The notes beneath the pieces were generated by a model. The model did not search any database. It saw only the letters and a list, made by a program, of their open reading frames with translations, and was not told the origin of the DNA. This document shows positions 48,638 through 59,694 of a stretch of DNA of 64,000 nucleotides, piece by piece. Source of the DNA: Hyparrhenia diplandra (taxonomy: Eukaryota; Streptophyta; Magnoliopsida; Poales; Poaceae); NCBI GenBank assembly GCA_015847255.1, contig JADLZK010005498.1, positions 1-64,000 of the forward strand. The letters run 5' to 3'. Positions within the stretch are counted from its first letter, which is position 1; each line of letters starts with the position of its first letter. The translations under genes and the position numbers were made by a program.

Positions 48638-50019
48638 ACATGCACAAGCAAGCTAAGCTTTTGGCTAAACAAAGACACGCACAAGCACTAGGCCGCTTCT
48701 CGACGAACTGAAGTCTACAAGCTGCATACGACTAGAAAAGCCGAACCCGCAAAAACTCAATCTTCATACTGAAACTTGCTTTCGTAAACATGCCAAGAAC
48801 CGGCGACTATTGCTCAAAGAAAATTGCTAGCTTTAGCACAAGCCTTGCTCAAACCAACACAAGCAGATTCTCTGAAACAAGATTCGCTTGCCGAACACAA
48901 AACTGCTAGAGCACAGAACCACCGGCAGGAGTTGCACACGCACCGTGTTCAGCTGCTGGAGGAAATTCAAATACGACTACATAGAACTAGCAGCTCAAGC
49001 AACAATCAAAAACACCGCTTGGTGCTGAGGAGAATGCTGCAGAAAGAAAGTGGATGAAATGCAACCTGATGAACAGCTGTAGATTGATAACTCGATGCTC
49101 CAGGCAGCAGTCCTGATGGCAGGATTCCAACGAACGTGTGCCTGCTCGAGGATTGAAAGCACTAGGCGCTGATCTGCACAAACCTGAAAAAGAACCAAGA
49201 GAAAACAGGTCTGGTCGAAATCCAAAACACCAAATCCACGGAACGGAAAATCTGATGAACACAAGAAAGCACTCGGTGCTTAGGAAAGCGAGCAGCTTGA
49301 CTGCTGGAAGAGCACCGAAGGTGCTGGGCACGTTCGCCCTGTGGAACAGCAATCCCACGCCCGGATTAGCCCCTGTCAAAAACACGAGTGCACAAGACAG
49401 CACGAGCGCAACAGCATACCTGGCGACTGACGAACAGAGAAAGCACGAGCTCTAAAGTCCGACGGAAAAACGGACCAAATCAAAAGCTCTTGAGCCCAAA
49501 ATTTGCACAGATGATCTACAGCATAGCACGAATCTATCCCCAAAAAATCATCGCCTGGAATCCATCCAAACTCTGGGAATTTCAGATCACGGCTAAGAAC
49601 GAAAAAAGAAGAACACAGTGAACCGAAAATCACAAAGACTCAATTGATTCGATCCAAAACCCAGAGAGGGCATGAGTGGACTTAGGGCCACTCTTCCTAC
49701 GAACAAAAATCACAACATAAATCCACACAAATTTTTGTTCTTGGACCTCTAAACAAAAAACCCTAAAAATTGAAAGTAAAAATAAAAACGAAAATAAAGA
49801 TAAGAAGGGAGGAGGTCGTCATCCTCCACATATAGTTTGAAATCCTCTTTCCCAAACTACCCCTAGATACATATGAGCCGAAACCGCTAACCCGGCTAAT
49901 TTAGTCCGACTCGGGATAATTTGATCCGACGACCACCGCGCCTCCTCATCTCGCAGCCTTGCTCCACGCAATCTCCCGGATGCCGCCACGCGCCGCCGCT
50001 TCCGTCCACTGAACGCCCC

Positions 50020-50155
50020 GGGTTTTGAGGCTCAAACCCGTGAAACCCGCCGATGGTTTTGAGGCCCAAACCACCAAACCCGCACCCGTGGTTTTGAGGC
50101 CCAAAACCACGAAAACCCGCGACCGATGGTTTTGAGGACAAAACCACCAAACCTC
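50020..50155. repeat. Four-copy tandem repeat (about 35 bp)
   Basis: Four imperfect units each begin GGTTTTGAGG followed by a C/A-rich half (CCCAAACCACCAAACCCGC and variants). Adjacent halves are partly complementary (GGTTTTG/CAAAACC), so each unit could fold into a small hairpin. Confidence 0.7.
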
Positions 50156-50570
50156 CTCGACACGTGTCATCGCCGTCTTGACCGCCCGAAGTCGCCAAGT
50201 CATCCGAGATCCCCGCTCCGCCGACGCGACGCCGTCTTGACCCGATCGACACGGTCCCGCCCACGCCCTCTCAGATTCGCCGATGTCCCGGATGTCAGCC
50301 ACCATGGCTAGCCACCCGGCGATCCGGTCCCTCGTCCCAATCCTCACGTCCGTCCTTCACCTCCCGCGGTCCGTAGGCCCAAGACGCCCTCCTTGGCCCC
50401 CTTCACGCTTGCCGTCGGCTACCATCTCCGAAGCTCCACACTGCACAACACGAACCAAGAGATACGTCTTCGACACACTCCACGTGTGCCGGTGAACATA
50501 GCCAAGCATAAAGAATAAAAGAAAATAGAAGTAAAATGTTGACGGTTGACAATCACTCAATCACAAAACT

Positions 50571-51650
50571 AAACACATGTGACCTAAATCAACCATGTGT
50601 TCGCAGACAAACAATCGATCATTTTCCTAAGTTGTTCTCTTTCACCAACTTCAAATCTACAGATTCTATTTTCTCAGTCAAACAATTTAGTTTCACCGAC
50701 TCTACCAAACCGGGATCCTAAAAAAAAAATAAAAAAATAAAAAAAACTACGAAAACGGTGGATACCTTGTTACCCCACCGAGCCGCGAGAGCAACCGGGC
50801 GTGTGCGCCCCGCCTGCCATGGGCATAGGCTGATCTCGTGCGGAATTGTGTAGGTCTGTTTTAATTCTATCTCCTGATGTGTTTAGTTATGACACATATC
50901 ATACATACGGTCTCTACCGTGCTCATTTGTTTCATGAACTCGCGTGCCGCACCACCGTGGGAGCCTCCAGCAGCGCGCCCCGTGCCTACCATGCTTTGCC
51001 CCTGCCGCATGGCCCCAGGTGAGCGTGAGATAAAGATAGAGGTGGAGTTGTACCAAACATTTTGACAATTGTAGACCTGGTTGTGGTGTTGCTCCATGGT
51101 GTATTTTGGTATATTCTATATTCAAATTAACCTTTATATAGTGTCCTAAAGTTTGTTCGAACACCGAAGTTGTTTTCGTTTTAAAAGTCTCCTCTTAACT
51201 CAAATACCGCACATTCATTCACCGTACGTTCGCACACAGCGGGAGGTGGCACAACAGTTGAGATGGAACAAATAGCAAAAGTTACACGTAGCACTATGGG
51301 CAGCCCATAAGTAAATAAAAAATAATATTTCTAATGTACAGCTGACACAGAGGCAAGGAGCCGTTGGCTTCAGAAGCTAGCCGTTGACTTCCTCTTCGAC
51401 ATCCCTGCCACTAGGGCGTTGGCCACCTCTTTCACTTGCCTTTTTGTTGCCTTTTCAAAAACTTGCCTGTTGTTGACACCTCTTAAGCTCTATTTTTATA
51501 ACTCAACTAAACATATAATAAGGTTATAAAGTAAATATAAACATAGAATAGGGGCTTTACTAACACAGTTCCACAAGTTTTGATAATTTATATCTTTTCG
51601 TGGTCTTGGCATGTAAATGCCGTAAAACTCGAGATAACTTCCCAAATAAT
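50571..51650. other. Intergenic, no gene seen
   Basis: Mixed-composition DNA with an A-rich stretch at 50720-50745. No supportable coding sequence or recognised repeat. Confidence 0.45.
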
Positions 51651-52403
51651 AAGAAGATTGACCAAAGTGGTGAATTTCGATCCAAAAAGTGAACTAAAAC
51701 ATTCTAGAAGACACCGGGAGAAGCGACACCATCGGTCCACGGACCACGGCGCCGCCCGGTGAAGATTAGGCCGGCCGCCGTGTGGGGGCCATGATGTCGA
51801 CCTCATCTTCTTAGGTCGGTTCCAAACCGACTTTGAGGTTGTATCTATACCGTTATTGAAGGTCGGTTTGATCCAAGGGTCCGTATTCATCGACCGTTAC
51901 TATATAAGGATGACCCTACCTCGGCCTAAGCATGAAAATCATTATTCATCATACTTTCGACTCGATCAACAGCTAGAGCCATACATCTCTAATTAGAAGA
52001 GCTTAGATCAAGTTGAGAGAGATAGTAGAAAGTTGAGAGATAGATCAAAAGAACTTTATAAGAGTTCTAGATCTGTTCTTGAGAGATAAAGAGTAGAGTA
52101 GAGGAGAAGAAGGGGAAGTACCGGATCCGTCGGTGGCTCCTCTACGCTTGTACCTCACGGGATCAAAGGCTTCATTGCACTTGATCTTGAGACTTCTTTT
52201 GGTGGATCAACTTATTATTTGAGTAAGTTCACTTGTTTATATTTCTTTTCGGTTTTTACGACTCTTTAGAGTACTTCAATTCTTTGTCGCTCTTGAGTTG
52301 AAGTTGTTATCTCTAGTGCAAGCGTGGTGTTTGGACTAGAATACTGTTAAATGCACCCTACCTTCCGAGAGCGTGGTAGATCGTGGTAGTGACAAAGTGT
52401 AAC
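51651..52403 (+). mobile_element. LTR-like promoter region, right end cut by a CACTA terminus
   Basis: The sequence has the build of an LTR: a TATATAAGG box at 51901-51909, a purine-rich leader (GAGAGATAGTAGAAAGTTGAG and similar) and a long non-coding downstream part. It runs directly into CACTACAAG at 52404. No gag-pol sequence follows, and I could not fix the left border. Confidence 0.4.
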
Positions 52404-53060
52404 CACTACAAGATTTGAAGGCTATTGCCACTCGACGTCATCTGCATCACCACAAATTGTGTTGCAATAGGGTTATATTTTGCAACTTTTTCCTAAAACG
52501 TGGCAATAGGGGGACTGTGTTGCCACAAAAATATTGCATTGCAATTTTACGTTCGGCGTTGCGAGAGGTGAGGCCTATAGCAACCCTTTTTTTCAAAAGT
52601 GTTGCTATTGGTTAATAATATTGCCATAATGATATTTAGTTGCATTTGTATTGATTAGTGTTGCAATTGTATTGTGCTCTTGCAACCAAATTGAATATTG
52701 TTGCAATTGCTTGTGATTATTGCCACAGTATTGTTGGGTTGTAATATTTCTCACGACCATTGCAATAGATATACTGTGTATTGCAACTAAACTTCTAATG
52801 TGATGCAATAGTTTGTTGCTATTGCCACTGTTTTTATTGGTTGTATTATTTCTCACAGCCATTGCAATAAATAGTTGTTTATTGCAACTAAATTTCTAAG
52901 GCTTATGTAATAGTTTGGGCTATTGCCACAATTTTTGTTGGTTGCAATACTTCTCACAACTATTGCAATAGGTAGTTGTTTATTGCAACTAAACACCTAA
53001 AGCGACGCTAATAGTATATTGCTATTGCCACTCGTGTGTTTGGTTGCTATAAATTCTAGT
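52404..53060 (+). mobile_element. Left terminus and subterminal repeats of a CACTA (En/Spm) transposon
   Basis: CACTACAAGATTTGAAGG at 52404 is a standard CACTA inverted terminus. In the next 650 bases short words such as TTGCAATAG, TTGCAACTAAA and TATTGCCAC recur many times in both orientations, as expected of the subterminal binding sites used by the element's own protein. A matching right end (CTTGTAGTG) was not found in the window, so I cannot prove that this end belongs to the transposase gene at 55972. Confidence 0.7.
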
Positions 53061-55100
53061 GTCATTGTAACACGTTGTTGTAGAAAACACCTATATTTTG
53101 TAGGCATTGGATCTAGCAAAAAGGGCATAGGGTTCCCGACTTCTCATTCGCTACTTAATATTCTCATTCGTTGAATTTTATGTAAGTATACGAAAGTATG
53201 CACTAACCATCATTTTGTGTACGTGATATGCAGTATGCACATGGCCATTCATCATCTATGGGTGCTTGATATACACCCTTATTATATAGTTGTGCTTGAC
53301 TCTTCCACATCATTAGTTGTGGTGGTTGTTCCATGCCCTTATTACCCATCCGCATCAATGACCCCCTTGTCCGACCTTTGTCACCGTCAATGTCTTTCAT
53401 AGATCAACGACAGGTTTTCTCCATATCCACAGTTATGTCCACGGGCGATGGCACATCCCTGAGGTAGGCGTCGTTGTTGATGGCATTCTGGATTGGCGGG
53501 TGCTAGATGCTAGATCGTGCGTGTTGGAGAAGGCAAGCAAGAGAAATCTTATAGGAAGGGGGCCGGAAAGGTTTTTGCATGTATTAGTTTTTTTTCTCTT
53601 GGCGGGCTAACAAAGTTCCAATCAGATATATCACAAAGTTCCAATCAGATATATCAGATTGATACAACCGGGTCGGCAAGGACTCCTATTGCCGTACAAC
53701 ATGCCCCATATATAAATATATATATATACACATTGTACGGGCCACGGCAGATTCTTTCTAATCAATCCCAACAATACATCTATAGGTTTTCCAGCATAGT
53801 AGTTCGTAGTCTTGCTAAGCCCTAGGAGCCCTAGGGATCGTGTTGCTGCACAAGTGGTCGGCGCTGCCTTCACGTCTGTCTACCAATCTGCTTGGACACC
53901 TTCAACTCTCCACTTGACGCATCACAAGATTGATTAATACAGGTATACAATTATATATAGTGTTAATATAATCCGTACTGCATGTTTATATTAAAATTAT
54001 TCTGGACTCTCTTTCAACTACATGTTTCCAATAGACATGCACGTGCAGCATTAATGAGCATATATGCTAGAAAATTATTCTGAACTTTCAATTACATGTT
54101 TCTATTCTTGAGCTCCAAAGCCTTACAGCTTTGGAATAAATGGGTTTAACCTTACACGCTTGTGAGGATAACACATAGAATACATGGGTTTAACCTTACA
54201 GCTCCAAAGCCTCCTCGAGCATAGCTGCTTTGATCTCTGTAATTAAGAACCTGAGATTTTTCTAGGCCCAAAAAAATAAATTACAAGCAAATTAAACGAT
54301 TTGAGCTTAATTTGGACAGCTTGCCATTTGTCAACTGCAAGTTGCAATTAAACCTCAATTTTTAAAAAGTGTCTCATGCATGGTTTCAAATAGAAAGCAG
54401 GCTAGGGCAATGTAAAAAACATGAGAAATTTCCAATACCATCCAAAGGCACTATTTTTATTCTGCACAACTGAAGAAACTTTGATTGATAGATACTTACC
54501 ATTACTTAAAGGCAATAGTTCATCGAGCACTGCTTGTTATATAGATGTATAGCTTGCAGCATCCTAGAAACACATACATCTTTAAAAGACATAAAAAACA
54601 GATTACCAATCCCTCATGCATCTTTTTAATATGAAAGCATAATCATAGTGGATGCATCAAGTGCTTTTGCTATTTTCACTATTTTTCTATGCCTTTTTGC
54701 ATCCTCTTCTTCAAATTTTACAAAATATCAAATTTCAACTATGTATGCTATATTCACTATTTTGCTAGAAATTATTCCAAGTGACAGGTTTAGGAGGTTC
54801 CAGTCTCTGTTTTGTTCCTCTATTTACTTTCTATTCTGAAACTATGAACTTGAAAACTTCAATGCATAACTATGGTAAATAGCTAACTGAAAGACACGGC
54901 CTCCATATGTCCTAAACATGACCAAAACTGCCCTGTAATAAGAACAAGTTTTATTATGGGGTGATATTAGAAACATGATCAGCAAATTAGCTTTCCTCAG
55001 TTGCATGTTCAGTCACCGGGAAGCATGCCTCCTGTAAAATCCCCTCATCTGATCATTAAGCGCCCCGGTGAAGTCCATGGTGAGAAGGCACTCACCGAGA
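53061..55100. other. AT-rich stretch, probably interior of the CACTA element
   Basis: No gene is supportable. A 23-base unit, CAAAGTTCCAATCAGATATATCA, is duplicated in tandem at 53611-53656, and GGGTTTAACCTTACA occurs twice near 54140 and 54187. Confidence 0.4.
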
Positions 55101-55101
55101 G

Positions 55102-55441
55102 TCAGGTCCCAGGATCTCATCCTCGAACTGCAGTGCATCTGTCAGTGCCAAATCCTGCAACAACACAATTTGCGTTGCAGACATAATTCCCCTTTACTTT
55201 TAAGATTAAGATTCATGGGAATAATAAATGAAAAATCATACAGGGATTTTAAAAAACTGTTTAAGCTTGGTGTTTGTAAAGATTTACCTGATTGAAATGT
55301 TCCATCATCATCACTTTCAGCAGATTCCTCATCACCTTCACCATCGACCTCTAATTCTGAACCTTTATCCTCTACCTCTGCTTGATTATCCTCTCCCTCA
55401 CTCTCTGAACATATGGTGCTAGAACATTGCTGTCCAGAACC
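55102..55441 (-). CDS. Two possible exons of an acidic protein
   Basis: On the minus strand an exon-like frame (about 55441-55288) is rich in Glu, Asp and Ser (SEGEDNQAEVEDKGSELEV) and meets a GTAAAT donor after TTTCAATCAG. Downstream, a CAG acceptor opens a second frame (about 55163-55102) reading LALTDALQFEDEILGPDSR, then a GTGAGT donor. Both have coding-like composition and the splice sites suit. The gene would run opposite to the transposase, within the presumed CACTA element. It could be the element's second gene or a captured host fragment. The family is unknown. Confidence 0.35.
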
Positions 55442-55971
55442 AATAATGGTGCTCACAACTCACTGGCAAGAGCCCTCAAAAATCCCTGCATATATAAGAT
55501 CAGTATATATTAAAGTCACTACTAAAATTATTAGTCAAGAGAGCCTAACAGGAAAGTGAAATATAGTATTCTTTTAGGTGCCAATGTAATATTTCAATTC
55601 TACATTAAACATTCTAAACTCGTTTATTTTTTGTACATTCTCTTTAGCTTAGTTTATTGCATTTTGTACATATACTTTTGCACCTATACTAGCTAGCTAG
55701 CTGGCTCCTAATCAAGTCTCAATTGATTTGTAGTGTCCAGGATCAGAGGTGACGCTTAAAAAGGATCAGCAAGGCAGTGCAGCGCGTGCGGCTGTAGGAT
55801 CTTCATCATCTTGATCATTTGATTGCCCGTGGTATAGTATATATTTATATATATATACTTCTCGTCATGCACCACATAGTTACCATATGATATACGCATA
55901 TATATATGTCAATTGTACTTATATATATATATCTCTATTGATCCTGCAGAAATTTATTTGGAAAGCATATA

Positions 55972-58900
55972 ATGTCAGATAGGAGCTGGATGCGCATGGA
56001 TAGGTCTAGTCCTGTTTGGCAAGAGAAATTCCAGAAATTTCTTCAAACCACATTTGATGGCAGTACATCAACTGCTTTGTGTCCATGTTCCAGATGTCGT
56101 TGCATGGTTTACAAATCGCGACATGAGCTTCACCGACATGTTCTTACTAATCGGTTTGATGAAAGTTTCATCTCCGAAGAGGAACAACGCCCGGTCCAAG
56201 TGATGAAGGCGGCCCATCTAATGTTGAAGGGTCAGTAGATAATGATGAAGAAGGTAACGACGTTGATCGTGGGACTGAGATGGTTGGAACACTAATCAGG
56301 GCTACTATTCATGGAAACATCATCCAAGGTCCAGATGAAGAGCCCAATGAGCATGCCAGGAAGTTCTATAAGTTACTAGAGGAGGCAAAACAGGAATTGT
56401 ATCCAGGTTGCAAGGAGGCTACCAAGGTTTCTTTTATTGTGAGATTGTTTCAGATTAAGTGCATGCATGGTATTAGTAACACTGCCTTGAGGAGCATACT
56501 AAGTCTGTTCTCACTGGTGCTACCTGAAGGCCACTGTATACCAAACACGTTGGAGAAAGTGCAGAGTGTAATTCAAGAGCTAGGTCTGGACTATGAAAAG
56601 ATACACGCTTGTGAGAATGACTGCATATTATTTTGGAAGGAAAATGAAAAACTGGATAAATGTCCAACATGTGGTGAGTCTAGGTGGAAGGATGATGGTG
56701 CTGCAAAGGGTGATGATACTAGTGACACTGGTGGTACACGAAAGAAGCGTGTTCCACGTAAGATCCTACGGTATTTCCCACTAATTCCTCGTCTGCAGAG
56801 ATTATATATGAGGGAGACCACGTCATCAGAGATGAGATGGCACAAGGAAGGATTGGCCCGTGATGGCAGAATGCGTCACCCTGCAGACTCCCCAGCATGG
56901 AAGCACGTGGATGACAAGTACAAGTGGTTTTCAGATGATCCTCGTAATGTTAGGCTAGCTCTGGCATCTGATGGTTTCAATCCATTTGGGATGATAAGTA
57001 CAACATATACCACCTGGCCTGTGATCATAATCCCTTATAATTTGCCACCTTGGTTGTGTATGAAACAACCTTATTGGATGATGTCGATGTTGGTTCCAGG
57101 ACCAAAATCTCCTGGAAACAATATTGATGTATACTTCCGTCTCCTCATCGATGAGCTAAAGGAGCTGTGGACAGATGGTGTTGAAACATATGACGCCAAG
57201 CTAAAGAAGAATTTTACTCTACATGCTATTCTACTTTGGACAATCAATGATTTTCCTGCATATGCAATGTTATCTGGTTGGAGCACCAAAGGGAAGTTTG
57301 CGTGTCCATATTGCAACAAGGATACAGACTTCTTATGGCTGAAATACGGGTCCAAGCATTGTTACATGGGACATCGCCGCTTTTTGCCAACGAACCATAG
57401 GTAAGATTTCTTTTGGCTGAAATGCTTTTGTTGTTGCCAATTCAATTTCTTATTAATTTATGAGTTATCCATTGAAACATAGGTGGCGCAAGAATAAGAC
57501 AAGCTTTAATAACCAAGTGGAAACGAGGGTGGCTCCTGAACCATTAACTGGTGTACAAGTGAGGGAACAATTTGAATGTTTTGATCAAACCGTTTTTGGG
57601 AAAACAACAAGAAAGAGGAAGCAACGTGAAGAAGAAAAAATAGATGGCACAATTGGAGGAAGAAGAGTATTTTCTTTGAATTGCCATATTGGGACTCATT
57701 GCTTATAAGGCATAATTTGGACGTGATGCACATTGAGAAGAACATCTGTGAGAGCATTTTGGGTACGTTGTTTTGAAATTGATGGTAAATGCAAGGACAG
57801 CGAGAAAGCCCGTCTTGACATGAAACATCTTGGTATGAGGAAGGATCAACATCTTGTGATGGAGAATAATAAATATACTATGCCACCGGCATTGTACAAA
57901 TTATCTAAGGATGAGAAGGAAATTTTTGCAAATTCCTAGAAGGAGTGAAGATGCCTGATGGGTTTGCCTCCAATATAAAGAGATGTGTTGACGTCAAAGC
58001 TTGTAAGGTTAGTGGACTGAAAACACATGACTACCATGTTATTCTACGTAAGCTGTTACCATTGATTATGCGTAGCCTTCTACCAAAAAGATGTTGTGAT
58101 CCCATTGATTGGTCTTAGTCAGTTCTTCAATGGAATTTGTTCAAAGGAGCTAGTCGAGGCAGATCTTGATAAGCTTAGCATTTCAATCAAAGAGACTCTT
58201 TATCGCCTTGAGATGATATTCCCACCGGCATTTTTGACATCATGATGCATTTGCGGTTCACCTAGCCGAAGAGGCTAAACTAGGAGGTCTTGTGAACTAT
58301 AGATGGATGTACCCAGTTGAGAGATATTTACGTACACTAAAAGGCTATGTGAGGAACAAAGCACATCCCGAAGGTTCAATAGCCGAGGGATATATCTCCG
58401 AGGAGTGCCTGACCTTTTGCGCTCGTTTTTTGGAAGACATTGACACCAAATTAAATCAAGCTGATCGTCATGAAAGCGCCGCTGTGAATGAGCCACCATC
58501 TGGGCTCAGCATATTTAGCGCAACTGATTACAGCAGGAAAGGATTTTGTTGGGAGGAAATTTCTAAAGAAGAGTTATTCAAGATGAGGCACTACATGCTA
58601 ACTAACTGTGATGAGTCTCCACCATGGATTAGGTAAGTTGCAATATATAACATAACTAATTTTACGATTTCTTGTAGCAAATACTAATTATTTGAAGTTA
58701 CAATGCAGTGAACATAAGGATGACCTCAGGAAAGAAGGTACAGTAAACCTTAACAAACGACACAGGAGCAATTTGTACAGTGGTTTGAGCGCAAAGTGAG
58801 TAATGAATTAATTTTAGGTTTTCGAAGTCTTAATGCTGTCAATACGACATATGTTATTCACTGCCACTTGTATTATGGAATTGTGTTTTGCAGATCAGGA

Positions 58901-59694
58901 AGCAAAAGCAGGAAGGCATCATAAATAGTGACAACCTATTATGCTCCCTAGCTAGAGGACCAGAGTTACGAGCCCGTGTGTTCAATAGATGCTTTATCAA
59001 TGGTTTCCTGTTCCGAACAGCATCTATTGAGAAAAACCTGACCACAAGAAATAGTGGTGTTTATGTGAAGGGTGTTCCCAGTACCGGCAATATGGCATGG
59101 TATGGAGTGGTTCAGAAAATTATCACTCTTGATTTCGCCCAGGAGAAGGAAGTCACATTGTTTCAGTGTGACTGGTATGATGTACCAGCTGCCACTACGA
59201 GCAAAGGCAGAGGATATAATAAGGATGAATATGGGGTTATAGAGATCAATACTAGTCGTTATCGATATTCCAGTGAGCCCTATATTCTGGCAACACAAGC
59301 TGAACTAGTGTTTTATGCTGAAATCCCAAGCAAGCCAGATTGGTGTAGTGTTGTTGCACTGAAGCCTAGGAATTTGTTTGCCATGCCAGAAGCAACAGAA
59401 GACGAGGGTGACATAAAAGCATTACTAGGCGTGGGAGTGCAAGACATGGATAGTGCATTACGCCTGCATATGGAATTGACAAATTGGAGAAGATCAGACA
59501 TGGAAGGCTCTAGTGGTGATGTCTCTATTATTAATCAGGCAATTGCCGAATCTGTTCCAGAACCAGATCACGCGGCATTTCTTGATGCAGAAGATGATGA
59601 AGACGATGAGACCTACATTGATGATGGAGTTGTTGCACCAGCGACAACTGTGGGGGAGACCAGGATGATGATTTCTTTGTTTAAATCGTTTTGA
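55972..59694 (+). CDS. CACTA transposon transposase (TNP2 type)
   Basis: An N-terminal transposase-associated zinc-binding domain (starting WMRMDRSSPVW, with CPCSRCRC) is followed by the TNP2/transposase_21 core (about 56290-58240), including CPTCGESRW, DGFNPFG and the split MHIEKNICESILG segment. Then come a DUF4218-type region (YRWMYPVERYLRTLKGYVRNK, 58292-58636) and a DUF4216-type region (58888-59694). Introns are seen at about 57403-57481, 58634-58710 and 58797-58893. The protein would bind the element's ends and catalyse excision. Seven single-base run-length changes break the frame: 56193-56194, 57651-57652, 57771-57774, 57923-57927, 58085-58089, 58231-58235 and 58254. The protein between them is well preserved, so this was a recent, perhaps intact copy. 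Confidence 0.88.

Larger units (their letters stand above)
41313..50570. mobile_element. Unclassified non-coding repetitive DNA, interrupted by a LINE
   Basis: The stretches 41313-41864 and 48650-50570 lack genes and share a style seen in non-autonomous plant LTR-type repeats, including a CGACTAGAGGGGGTGAATGG box near 41344. They are joined across the LINE by its target duplication, so they formed one unit before it inserted. From 50020 to 50155 a unit of about 35 bp beginning GGTTTTGAGG is repeated four times in tandem with variation. I found no terminal repeats or target duplication, so borders and class are uncertain. Confidence 0.4.

Noticed and set aside
55729..55736. TTGTAGTG as the right end of the CACTA element
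   Set aside because: The neighbouring bases do not match the complement of the left end, the following TCC does not match the left flank AAC, and it would exclude the transposase.
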